DNA from: Lampris incognitus
Lineage: Eukaryota; Chordata; Actinopteri; Lampriformes; Lampridae
Assembly: GCF_029633865.1 (NCBI RefSeq)
Contig: NC_079216.1
Coordinates: 65,724,013 to 65,788,012, forward strand
Length of the DNA: 64,000 nucleotides
Direction: 5' to 3'
Below the pieces are notes generated by a model that was not told the origin of the DNA, did not search any database, and saw only the letters and a list, made by a program, of their open reading frames with translations. Both the position numbers and the translations under genes were made by a program. Of the stretch, positions 55,333-64,000 are shown in pieces; position 1 is the first letter of the stretch; each line of letters begins with the position of its first letter.

Positions 55333-56109
55333 CATACATATATATATATATATATATACACATATATATATACTGTATGTGGAGATGATGTGTGGGAGGA
55401 TAGACACAGGAAATGCATTAGTCACAGCACCATGGGCAGTGCACATTCACATGCCCGGTAGATGATTAGAAATGGCTTTTATTGACATTGTAAATGTGTT
55501 TCACACTGGCAATAGGTTGTCAAGGGGATAAAAGACTTACACAAGCAATCAGAGCCACGCGTGGCTCGCCTCCATCCACGCAGGGCGCTTTCTCTGTGGG
55601 TGCGCAGGCGGCAGGCAGGGTGTGGGTGTGTGTGTTAGTGGGTGTGCTTGTGTGTGTTAGTGGGTGTGCTTGGGTGTCTTTGTGGGTGTTGGGGCATACG
55701 TGCATGTTTCTTTTAATTACCCCCCTTGTGATTTGGATGAGGACCGGCAGACTGATTGAGCTATGTAAAGCATCTTTAGCTGGGAATTATCTATTAAGTG
55801 TGCGCCGTTTGATCTTCAGGAATAAGTCATTAGTTTGCAAGCAGTCTGTCTTCCTTTGTCTCTTTTGTGCCCCCTCACGCTCCTTCAGCTCCTTTTCTTA
55901 CCCCCTGCTCGACTTTAGCCTTTTGACATTTAGGCAGTTTTTTGGTGCAGGGTGACTCAAATTGGTCAGTTACATAACAACAAGGGTAATGTATTTAAAG
56001 AAAGATACTGAGGGAGAGAGCGAGAGACAGCAAAAGAGAGGGGGAGAGAGAGGGGGAGAGAGAGCAAGAGTCAGATTGGCTTTCTACCAAATCACCGCAT
56101 TACAGTTCA
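55233..56109. other. Non-coding; TG/TA repeat and possible conserved element
   Basis: (TG)n/(TA)n at 55288-55375. 55725-55860 (CTTTAGCTGGGAATTATCTA, GGAATAAGTCATTAGTTTGC) is unique and homeodomain-site-like. GA-rich 56010-56070. Confidence 0.35.
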
Positions 56110-56503
56110 CATCTACACCCTACGTCGTCGTCATTGGCGTTGGCGTCTCTCATGTCTGAGGATCCATTCCAAGAGATTAAGGTGTGCGCTTGAAACGAAG
56201 ATGGCTTGACAGTCCAAGGTGAGAGTAGAAGAGACTGGAACAACGTGGACAGGGGATGGTAGGGGGTGGACCCGTTCCTGCGGCTCTCTGTTCTAGGCAG
56301 ATTTTTCGGCGGCGGCGGCGCTTTTCTTCCGCATGCGTTTGTTTGTCAGTTTCGGCCTTGATGGAACCAGCCAGGCAGGCAGCTCTCCAGTGTTTTCGAT
56401 TTTCCGCTACTTTTTCCCAGTTCTTAGGGTCAATGTTGAAGGTGATCAGTGTTCCCTTGATACAGTCCTTGTAATGTTTTTGGGAGCTCCTGCTGTCACC
56501 CAC
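56110..56503 (-). pseudogene. LINE E, reverse transcriptase C-terminal tail with zinc knuckle
   Basis: The minus strand encodes KHYKDCIKGTLITFNIDPKN, WEKVAENRKHWRAACLAG, EEKRRRRRK and then CPRCSSLFYSHLGLSSHLR. The order (YKD..K, NWE..A..R..WR, basic stretch, CxxC...H) matches the extreme C-terminus of several teleost LINEs. It is likely related to LINE A, but longer at this end. Confidence 0.75.
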
Positions 56504-56686
56504 AGAACAGGGTCTACAGCAGCATCTGGATCTGCTAGAGAAATACTGTCAGAACTGGGCCCCGGCAGTAAACTTAAAAAAGACAAAAAGTATGATCTTC
56601 CAGAAGAAGCCCCGGTGTCAGGGAAGTAGACACCTATGTACTGTAGGTAACACCGCCCTAGAGCACACGTTAAACTATGATGACCT

Positions 56687-56975
56687 GGGACTGAGGGTCA
56701 GTGGGACTGAGGGTCAGTGGGACTGAGGGTCAGTGGGACTGAGGGTCAGTGGGAGTGAGGGTCAGTGGGAGTGAGGGTAAGTGGGACTGAGGGTCAGTGG
56801 GACTGAGGGTCAGTGGGAGTGAGGGTCAGTGGGACTGAGGGTCAGTGGGAGTGAGGGTCAGTGGGAGTGAGGGTCAGTGGGACTGAGGGTCAGTGGGAGT
56901 GAGGGTCAGTGGGACTGAGGGTCAGTGGGACTGAGGGTCAGTGGGACTGAGGGTCAGTGGGACTGAGGGTCAGTG
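56687..56975. repeat. 16-bp minisatellite GGGACTGAGGGTCAGT, ~18 units
   Basis: Units differ mainly at one position (GGACTGAG or GGAGTGAG), in a non-random mixture. The G-rich strand has GGG every 8-16 bp and could form G-quadruplexes. Confidence 0.93.
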
Positions 56976-58168
56976 GCTCGGGAAGCTCTGGTCTGGCAGT
57001 GAATGCACTTAAAGAGAAAGGCTGAAGAGCTTTCTATGCAATAAAAAGAACATTCTATAAAACAGACGTCCCAATTCAAATCTGGTCCAAAATCCTTGAC
57101 AGTGTCCCCCTGCCCATTGCAGTATATGGAAGTGAAGTTTGGGGACCACTCAGTCAGCCAGACTACACTAGATGGGACAAACATCCAATAGAAGCCCTGT
57201 ATGCAGAGTTCTGTCGAAGATTGCTCAACGTACAAAGGAAAACAGCAACAGATGCATGCAGGGCAGAATCGGGCCGTTCCCCATTGATGATAAATATCCA
57301 AACAGATCACTTACATTCTGGATGCCCCTTAAATCAAGTCCCCACCACACACTGCAGTTTACAGCAGTCCAGATCCAAGAGCTAGGAGAGAGCCCCCTCA
57401 GTCAGCTGGTTGTGAAACTAACTGACCCCGTAACCACTGACACAGATGAGTTTCAGACTAGCGATGCTGACCAACCACAGACTAGAGTAAAACACAACAT
57501 CACACAATGCAACAACTCATATGTGGAGCATTGGGACACAGAAACCAAATGACAACACAAATCAGAATGTTATGGGGCCCTAAAAAGAGAAGACAAACTG
57601 GCTGACTGTCTGTCCACTGTCAGAGACAGTCAGCACAGACACATCCTGACCAAGTACAGGCTCACTGACCACAGTCTGGCCATGAAAAGGGCAGACACAC
57701 AAAACGTCTTGGCTACCAAAAGAGCAAAGAACATGTGGTCCCTGTACGGCAGGTGAGGTGGAGACAGAGATGCACTTCCTGCTAAATCGTGAGACCTTCC
57801 AGAACATTAGAGAAAAATACCAGGAGACATTTGAAAACTAGATTCCAAATGTTCTACTGCTGGATGAGAGAGAACAACGGCCACTTATTTTAGGAGAGGG
57901 TCAAAGGTCACACCTTGCGGCACAATATGTGTCAGAATGCCATAGCCTCGGGGTCAGTGAGTGACCAAAACACTGTCAGGTACTGTTCCAGTTACTGTTC
58001 CAGTTGTTGTTCAAGTGTTGTTCTATGTTTCTGTCAGTTCTACCCATCCCTCTTTCCATTTGCTCTAATTTTTTTTTTTTTGTTGGTTCTCTGTTGACCT
58101 GTTTCACTGTCACCTGCTTTGGCAACATTGTAACTAATGCAGTTATGCCAATAAAGCATCACTGAATT
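56976..58168 (+). pseudogene. LINE D, decayed 3' part with 3' UTR
   Basis: The plus strand yields KILDSVPLPIAVYGSEVWGP, WDKHPIEALYAEFCRRLLNV and QRKTATDACRAE, then in shifted frames LADCLSTVRDSQHRHILTKY, RLTDHSLAMKRADT and GEVETEMHFLLNRETFQNIR. Several stops and shifts are present. The 3' UTR ends GTTATGCCAATAAAGCATCA + CTGAATTGAACTGA, an AATAAA signal plus TTGAA-type tail. Confidence 0.8.
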
Positions 58169-58240
58169 GAACTGAGAGAGACAGAGGGAGAGGGAGAGAG
58201 AGAGAGGGAGAGGGAGGGGGGGAGAGAGAGAGAGGGGGGG

Positions 58241-58317
<77 letters not shown>

Positions 58318-59282
58318 ACGGAAGTGGGGAGCAAAAGTGTGGTCAACCAAAAAGCCAGTAAGAGCAAGTCAGAGACAAAGGATCTGAACCACTGCCTCCA
58401 GCTGACTCGGGCAGTGGAGGGCCCGTTGTAAAGGACAGTATTCAAGGAAGCCCCCCCCCCCCCAACTGTAATGCACAATGTGGGTGGGTGTGTGTGTGCA
58501 AATGTTTGTGGGCGTGCTTGTGTATGTATCATGCATGTGTGTGTGTTTGAGAGGGGGTGGTTGGATGTGCACATGAACATATGCTTGTGTGTGTCTGTGT
58601 GTGTCTGTGTGTGTGTGTGCGGTCGCTCAAACAAGCTCCAGAAGAGAAGATTGTTGTTATCACTGGATAAAGAGCGGCGATTAGGAAGTAACTGGCTCGC
58701 CAGATGCTCTTCTGGCTGCATACAAATTACAGACTTTAACGTCACCATGGTGACGGCTAACTCCACGCCATTAATGGATGGCGTGTACACAAATGGCACT
58801 GCTCACTTGTGATAAATTACGTTGGAATGCCTCGTTGTGAGACGCCAGCACACACTTTTTCCCCGAGGGAGGAAAAAAAAAAGGTGTCTGTGTTTCTCTC
58901 TCGTGGTTTTTTTGTTGTTGTTTGTTTTGGCGGCGACACTGAATCACGTGCGTTGCCGATTTTGTGATGTGTTGGGGCCGTGTGGTGCATGTGTGTGTGT
59001 CTGTATGTGAGTGACAGAGTACAAATGGAAGACTTGTTATTTTATTTTGCATATGTCAAGGGTTTGTTTTCTTAATGCTCCATCCCAGTCTCACGTTCCC
59101 ATTTGTTCTCTTACCCTCCATTCTCTCTCTCTCTCATATATACACATATATATATATATATATACATAAATATATGTGTGTGTGTGTGTGTGTATACATA
59201 TGTATGTGTGTGTATATATATGTATGTGTGTGTGTGTGTGTGTGTGTATACATATGTATGTGTGTGTATATATGTGTATATA

Positions 59283-59317
<35 letters not shown>

Positions 59318-59319
59318 CA
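58169..59319. other. No gene; GA, GT and TA repeats, possible regulatory stretch
   Basis: (GA)n 58172-58312, TG-rich 58480-58620, TG/TA 59140-59316. Between them 58620-58870 is unique-looking and contains the exact 16-bp palindrome CGTCACCATGGTGACG (58740-58755). No gene is recognised. Confidence 0.4.
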
Positions 59320-59466
59320 AATTCAGGGAGCAGCCGGGAACCACCACAGCCGGGACGCGAACCCGAGGTCTCCCGCACCACGGGCGACTACGTTAACGAG
59401 TCGACTAAAGGGTCCGACCCGGGTTCGGGTCCTGGCTGCGATGGTTCCCGGCTGCTCCCAGAATTC
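59320..59466. repeat. SINE-C-like tRNA head between ~46-bp inverted arms
   Basis: The left arm AATTCAGGGAGCAGCCGGGA... (59320-59365) pairs with the right arm ...TCCCGGCTGCTCCCAGAATT (59420-59465) with about eight mismatches. The loop, read on the minus strand, is tRNA-like: GGTCGGACCCTTTAGTCGAC (A-box region) and CTCGGGTTCGCGTCCCGGCT (B box). From 59467 to 59636 comes related sequence including GCTAACGGGTCGGACCCTGA. Confidence 0.6.
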
Positions 59467-59636
59467 GCTACATTGCTGTGAGGTGGTGAGACCGTGAGGC
59501 CATCGGAAGTGCGTGCGCCCACAGGCGTGAGGGAGCTGGTATGCTGAAGCACTTGTAACGATCATGAATGAGTAGACTCGCTAGCCCTTAGCTAACGGGT
59601 CGGACCCTGACCCGTTCACATCCCATCTATCTATCT

Positions 59637-60008
59637 ATATGGTGGTGCAGTGGTTAGCGCGGTCACCTCACAGCACGAAGGTCCTGGGTTCTTGCCCCGG
59701 GGTAGTCCAGCCGTGGGGGTCGTCCCAGGTCGTCCTCTGTGTGGAATTTGCATGTTCTCCCCATGTCTGCGTGGGTTTCCTCCCACAGTCCGAAGACATG
59801 TAGGTCAGGTGAATCGGCCGTACTAAAACAATTGTCCCTTCGTGAGTGTGTGTGTGTGTGTGTGTGTGTCGGCCCTGTGATGGCCTGGCGGCCTGTCGAG
59901 GGTGTCTCACCGCCTGCCTGCCGCCCAGTGACTGCTGGGATAGACTTCGGCATCCCCGTGACCCTGAGAGCAGGATAAGCGGTTCGGATAATGGATGTCT
60001 GGATGGAT
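59637..60008 (+). mobile_element. SINE-B, full length
   Basis: Head GGTGGTGCAGTGGTTAGCGC, altered B box (GGGTTCTTGCCCCGGGG), body with a TG run, and L2-like tail to GGTTCGGATAATGGATG. Confidence 0.85.
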
Positions 60009-60075
60009 AGATATATATTATAACTTTGTTAAAAGAAACACTTAACGGTAGGGAAAGTGCTCAACAAATAAATGA

Positions 60076-60134
<59 letters not shown>

Positions 60135-60411
60135 GGCGGTTTTCTTGATGTTTCAGTGTTACTCAGAGCACTTTCTAAGACTTTTCCATACAGGGTGCCA
60201 AACTATGCTGATGCCAAGAGAAGCATTAGAGAACCAAGACCCATCACAGCCCCCCCCCCCAAATGGATATTAATAAACCCTGCTCCAGCTACCATCAACT
60301 CTCAAACCAGACCTCCCCCCACCTATAAACCCACTTCTCCATCGTCCTCCGTTCCATCTCTCTTTATATTCTGTCCTGTCATTCTCTTCCAAAGTGTTCA
60401 TAACTGTTTTC

Positions 60412-60446
<35 letters not shown>

Positions 60447-61734
60447 ACGGATGTGGCAGCTGCAGCATCAGTCTTTCGTGGGGCACGTGTAGGTGTTGGC
60501 ATCCCTACTGCTGTTTCCATGACTGTTTACATGCAAGCAATACTCTGATTCAGGTGAAGAACTTGAATTAAAGTTCTAGGTCGTTTAAGGCGTCCTGGTG
60601 TTTGCATGTGAACTCTCCTGTAATCTGAGTTTACAAGACCTGTTGGATATTCAAATTATGGATCAGAAGTTATGTTGCATGCAACCCCGCACGCAACGGT
60701 GTGTTCTAGACCAAAGAAGGTTGAATCAGTTGATCTGGACACGACATTTATTGACAGATACAAGGTGACATCGCTAACCGCTCGGCTGACCCCCTGGCGA
60801 TCGGTCAGTGAGTCTTTTTATGGGTTACACATGGAATGGAACTTGCCCCAAGCAGGTCCCATAGCCTCTGAATGCTATAACCCAGATATAGTATCATCCA
60901 ATTATTTATCACCCCCCCCCCCATGTTAAGTTCTGACCATTTAAACTATAAGCCCTGCTGCTAGCTAGGGGAGCTCTGAGACCTTCAGGAGAAAGCCCAT
61001 CACATGTCCCACAGCCTGTGAGCGCCGCAAGCCGTCTTTTTTTTTCTTTCAGATTTGTCGATCTTTTATACATGATCAAGTGAGACTTTTGCCCCCTATT
61101 CCCCCGGTTTGAACATTTGTGCAAGAGGTCCCTCAATGCTGGCCAGGGCTTGCCCCCCCCCCCACTCCAAAAAACAAAAACACCAGCCGCCCCCACTTGC
61201 AGAGCATCCCCTGTAGCGTTTCCCGGGAAACTGGCAGATGAGAACCCAAATGCACGACTCAAGACGGGCAGGTTACCGCAACACTCAGCTTAATGGCCAA
61301 GGGCCGACAGGGGGTCAGTGCACAGGAAATCCGTCCGACAGGTGACCAGATAGACGAAACAGGTTCAAAGTCAAGTTCGAGATACTCGGGTATTAAGTTC
61401 AAACCGATCCGACAAGGGGCAGGCAAGAGAGACAAGGTCCGGGAGACAAGGTCCGGGAGGCAGGCAGAAGATTTCACACAGGCAGAACAAGAGTTGGCTG
61501 TACGTAAGGACGCCAGGGAAGGATACGTACTGGAGCTAAACAGGAAATGGGGGACAGGTGTGGGATACACAGGGTTGACTGACGACAAAACCAGGGGCAG
61601 GAACTGACGAGCGAGTACTTCAAAATAAAACGGGAAAAACAACAGACAACGGCTGAGTTTATGATGAGGTGACTGAACTGGGAGAATGACCGAGGCTACT
61701 GGAGGCTGTGGGAGACGATGACCGCTGCAAATAA
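60009..61734. other. No gene; microsatellites and unclassified repeat-like sequence
   Basis: TA/TG 60079-60133, CA 60416-60443, several poly-C runs. 60770-60800 includes CTAACCGCTCGGCTGA, a reversed SINE-C head scrap. 61240-61640 (AACCCAAATGCACGACTCAA and GACAAGGTCCGGGAG repeated) resembles a dispersed fish repeat but is not identified. Confidence 0.4.
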
Positions 61735-62057
61735 CTGAGTCAAGTCAGTTTTATTTGTGTAGCCCAATAACCCTCACATCGGATAAGGAACAACTCCCTA
61801 AAAAAAACCTTTAACGGAGAAAAAAACAGGAAGAAAGCTCAGGGAGGGCACCAGAGGAGGATCTCTCTCCCAAGACGCACAACGTGCAATGGATGTTGTG
61901 TTCACACAATTTACACAAAACAACCCTGAAAGAGGATAACACAATTATAATGGAATTGTAACCTTTATGAAGAATATGATGAGGAGGATGCCAAGCAGTG
62001 TCCACACGCCACCAGAACAGTCCAGGACCCGAGCCACGTGACCACCATCACCATGTA
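61735..62057. repeat. Dispersed teleost repeat (AGCCCAATAACCCTC type)
   Basis: GTTTTATTTGTGTAGCCCAA, then CGGATAAGGAACAACTCCCT and GGAGGATCTCTCTCCCAAGA to about 62057. I recognise this order of words as a common fish dispersed repeat. Name and mechanism are unknown to me. Confidence 0.5.
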
Positions 62058-62497
62058 AAAAAAAAAAAAAAAACCCCAAAAAACCCAGGGCAACAAAAAT
62101 TATATGGATTTATAAGAAATATAAAAAGAAAAGTGAGTGAACTAACCTAGGAGACATAGTAAAATGACTGACTGGAGAGAACAGGGAGACATCGAAACAA
62201 GGAAAATGACTCACTGAGCTGAGCTGAGAGGCACGTTACAGGACCCCCCCCCCCCGTCCATCGATAAACTGTATGGGACCCTTAACCTAGGGCTGGGCAA
62301 TATATCGATATTACATCGATATCATGCTATGAGACTAGATATATCATCTGGGATTGTGGCTATGGTAATATTGTGATATGGCATGAGTGTTGTCTTTTCC
62401 TGGTTGCATTACAGTAAAGTGATCTAATTCTCTGAACTCACCAGACTGTACTAGCTGCTCTATTATCTGACTTCACCCACTTAGTTATTATCTAGGC

Positions 62498-63122
62498 CAG
62501 CGGTCGGGAACCTATGGCTCGCGAGCCATATATGGCTCTTCCGGTGACGGCATATGGCTCCCAGACAATTTTGAGTTGAAAAAAAAAAATCAGTTTGGAA
62601 CTGATTTTAAAATACTTGTGATATTTCTTAATAATACTGTGTCATTTTAAAGTAAACAGAAATTAGTTTTGAAGATAAATTTCACGGGTCACGGGTCACC
62701 CGTGGGTCGGGTCGGGAACCAATGGCTCGCGAGCATGTCCGGGTCATTGTAAAGGTGAAGAAATCAATTTTATCAGATAGCCAACTAGTTTATCCGCTTC
62801 AACCCTTGTAACGGAAAAGATGGCGAAAAGAAAAAAAGACGATGATTACCGTGCATTCCAGGCTGCGTGCACAGAGGAATTTGCATTTGTGGAGAGAGCA
62901 GGATCTGCGGTGTGTCTAATATGCAATGATAAAATTGCATCGATGAAACGGTCAAATATAAAGCGGCACTTCGATACGCACCATGCAGCACCAGAAGTCA
63001 CATTAAAAGTAAGACATATTTAATTTATTATACGTTAAAAATACTATATGGCTCTCAGTGAAATATATTTAGAAATATTTGGCTTTTATGGCTCTCCCAG
63101 TCAAAAAGGTTCCTGACCCCTG
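62498..63122 (+). mobile_element. Inner hAT, deletion derivative
   Basis: CAGCGGTCGGGAACCTATGG to AAAAAGGTTCCTGACCCCTG, with the perfect 8-bp duplication ATCTAGGC (62490-62497, 63123-63130). Subterminal GGCTC/GAGCC words (ATGGCTCGCGAGCCATA) are clustered. A second end-like block GGGTCGGGAACCAATGGCTC sits inside at about 62707. Only the transposase N-terminus remains. Confidence 0.92.
62820..63023 (+). pseudogene. hAT transposase N-terminal zinc finger only
   Basis: 67 codons: MAKRKKDDDYRAFQAAC, then FAFVERAGSAVCLICNDKIA and SNIKRHFDTHH, a BED-like finger with C32, C35, H50 and H54/55. This is the start of the Charlie-type hAT transposases related to GTF2IRD2/ZBED-like proteins. The DDE and dimerisation parts are deleted. 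It is preceded by the element's own leader and may still be translated as a small DNA-binding peptide, but this is unproven. Confidence 0.8.
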
Positions 63123-63284
63123 ATCTAGGCATTTCTGATTCAACATTCTGATTGTGTAGATATTTTGTGAAAGCACCAATAATCATCCCCACAAAATCAT
63201 CACAATATTGATATCAAGGTATTTGGTCCAAAAATATCACGATATTTGATTTTGTCCACATCGCCCAGCCCTACCTTAACCACA

Positions 63285-63974
63285 TCTACTACTGCTACTA
63301 CTACTGCTACTACTACTACTACTACTTTCAGCTGCTCCCGTTAGGGGGCGCCACAGCGGATCATCCGTTTCCATGTCTTCCTGTCCTCTGCATCTTCCTC
63401 TGTCACACCAGCCACCTGCATGTCCTCCCTCACCACATCCATAAACCTCCTCTTTGGCCTTCCTCTTCTCCTCTTCCCTGGCAGCTCCATATTCAGCATC
63501 CTTCTCCCAACATACCCAGCATCTCTCCTCCACACATGTCCAAACCATCTCCATCTTGTCTCTCTTACTTTGTCTCCAAACCGTCCAACCTGAGCTGTCC
63601 CTCTAACATACTCGTTCCTAATCCTGTCCTTCTTCATCACTCCCAGTGAAAATCTTATCATCTTCATTTCTGCCACCTCCAGCTCCACCTCCTGTCTTTT
63701 CATCAGTGCCACTGTCTCCAAACCATACAACATAGCTGGTCTCACTACCATCTTGTAAACCTTCCCTTTAACTCTTGCTGGTACCCTTCTGTCACAAATC
63801 ACTCCTGACACTCTTCTCCACCCTGCCTGCACTCTCTTCTTCACCTCTCTTCTGCACTCCCCGTTACTTTGGACAGTTGACCCCAAGTATTTAAACTCAT
63901 ATGCCTTCGTCACCTCTCCTCCTTGCATCCTCACCATTCCACTGTCCTCCCTCTCATTCACACATATATGTATT
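63285..63974 (-). pseudogene. LINE B reverse transcriptase C-terminus, copy 2
   Basis: The minus strand encodes VNEREDSGMV (at the truncated 5' end), KAYEFKYLGSTVQSNGE, VCDRRVP-like, RPAMLYGLETVALMKRQ, RWRWFGHVWRRDAGYVG and GRPKRRFMDVVREDM, a stop, then a (TAG)n tail at 63285-63330. The frame is continuous here, unlike copy 1. A 16-bp duplication CCCTACCTTAACCACA (63269-63284, 63975-63990) brackets it. Confidence 0.92.
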
Positions 63975-64000
63975 CCCTACCTTAACCACACGACTCTCCA

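Larger units (their letters stand above)
62288..63273. mobile_element. Outer hAT-type MITE
   Basis: Ends TAGGGCTGGGCAATATATCG and ACATCGCCCAGCCCTA are inverted repeats. A perfect 8-bp duplication CCTTAACC (62280-62287, 63274-63281) flanks them. Without the nested element it is about 350 bp and non-coding, full of CGATAT words. Confidence 0.9.

Overview
This is vertebrate, almost certainly teleost fish, nuclear DNA. The one intact gene codes for a protein that reads as LRRC4 (netrin-G ligand 2). The rest is a typical fish mixture: long CA/GA/TA microsatellites, tRNA-derived SINEs with L2-like tails ending in ATGGATGG, Tc1-like and hAT DNA transposons, MITEs and 5'-truncated LINEs. There is no operon structure, CRISPR array or bacterial signal.

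Layout. 1-2.5 kb: a LINE reverse-transcriptase relic on the minus strand, split by a hAT-type element. 2.5-9 kb: SINEs, a palindromic repeat and unremarkable sequence. 9.1-14.6 kb: lrrc4 on the minus strand, with a probable 3' UTR, a single coding exon (9671-11677), a likely 3' splice site just before the start codon, and a purine/pyrimidine- and CpG-rich upstream block (12.6-14.4 kb) that may hold the first non-coding exon and promoter. 14.6-26.5 kb: non-coding, including a triple nest (DNA element > solo LTR > LINE) at 16.7-18.1 kb and a 16-bp minisatellite at 25 kb. 26.5-31 kb: non-coding, SINE-bearing and partly looking like conserved regulatory sequence. 31-54 kb: dense transposons, including a hAT holding a 51-bp minisatellite, three copies of a ~515-bp MITE, a complete Tc1-like element with a single visible stop, a complete hAT of the BED-finger/Ac type, and a decayed copy of a protein family I cannot name. 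54-64 kb: another hAT relic, LINE fragments, and a clean nest of hAT inside hAT beside a LINE whose target duplication includes the hAT end.

No genes act together here. lrrc4 is the only host gene seen. It should act at excitatory synapses as a postsynaptic adhesion molecule. In mammals LRRC4 lies antisense inside an intron of SND1. The long gene-poor flank fits that arrangement, but I found no SND1 exon. The most informative content is the insertion history: at least eight insertions have recognisable target-site duplications, several of them exact, so their order can be worked out.
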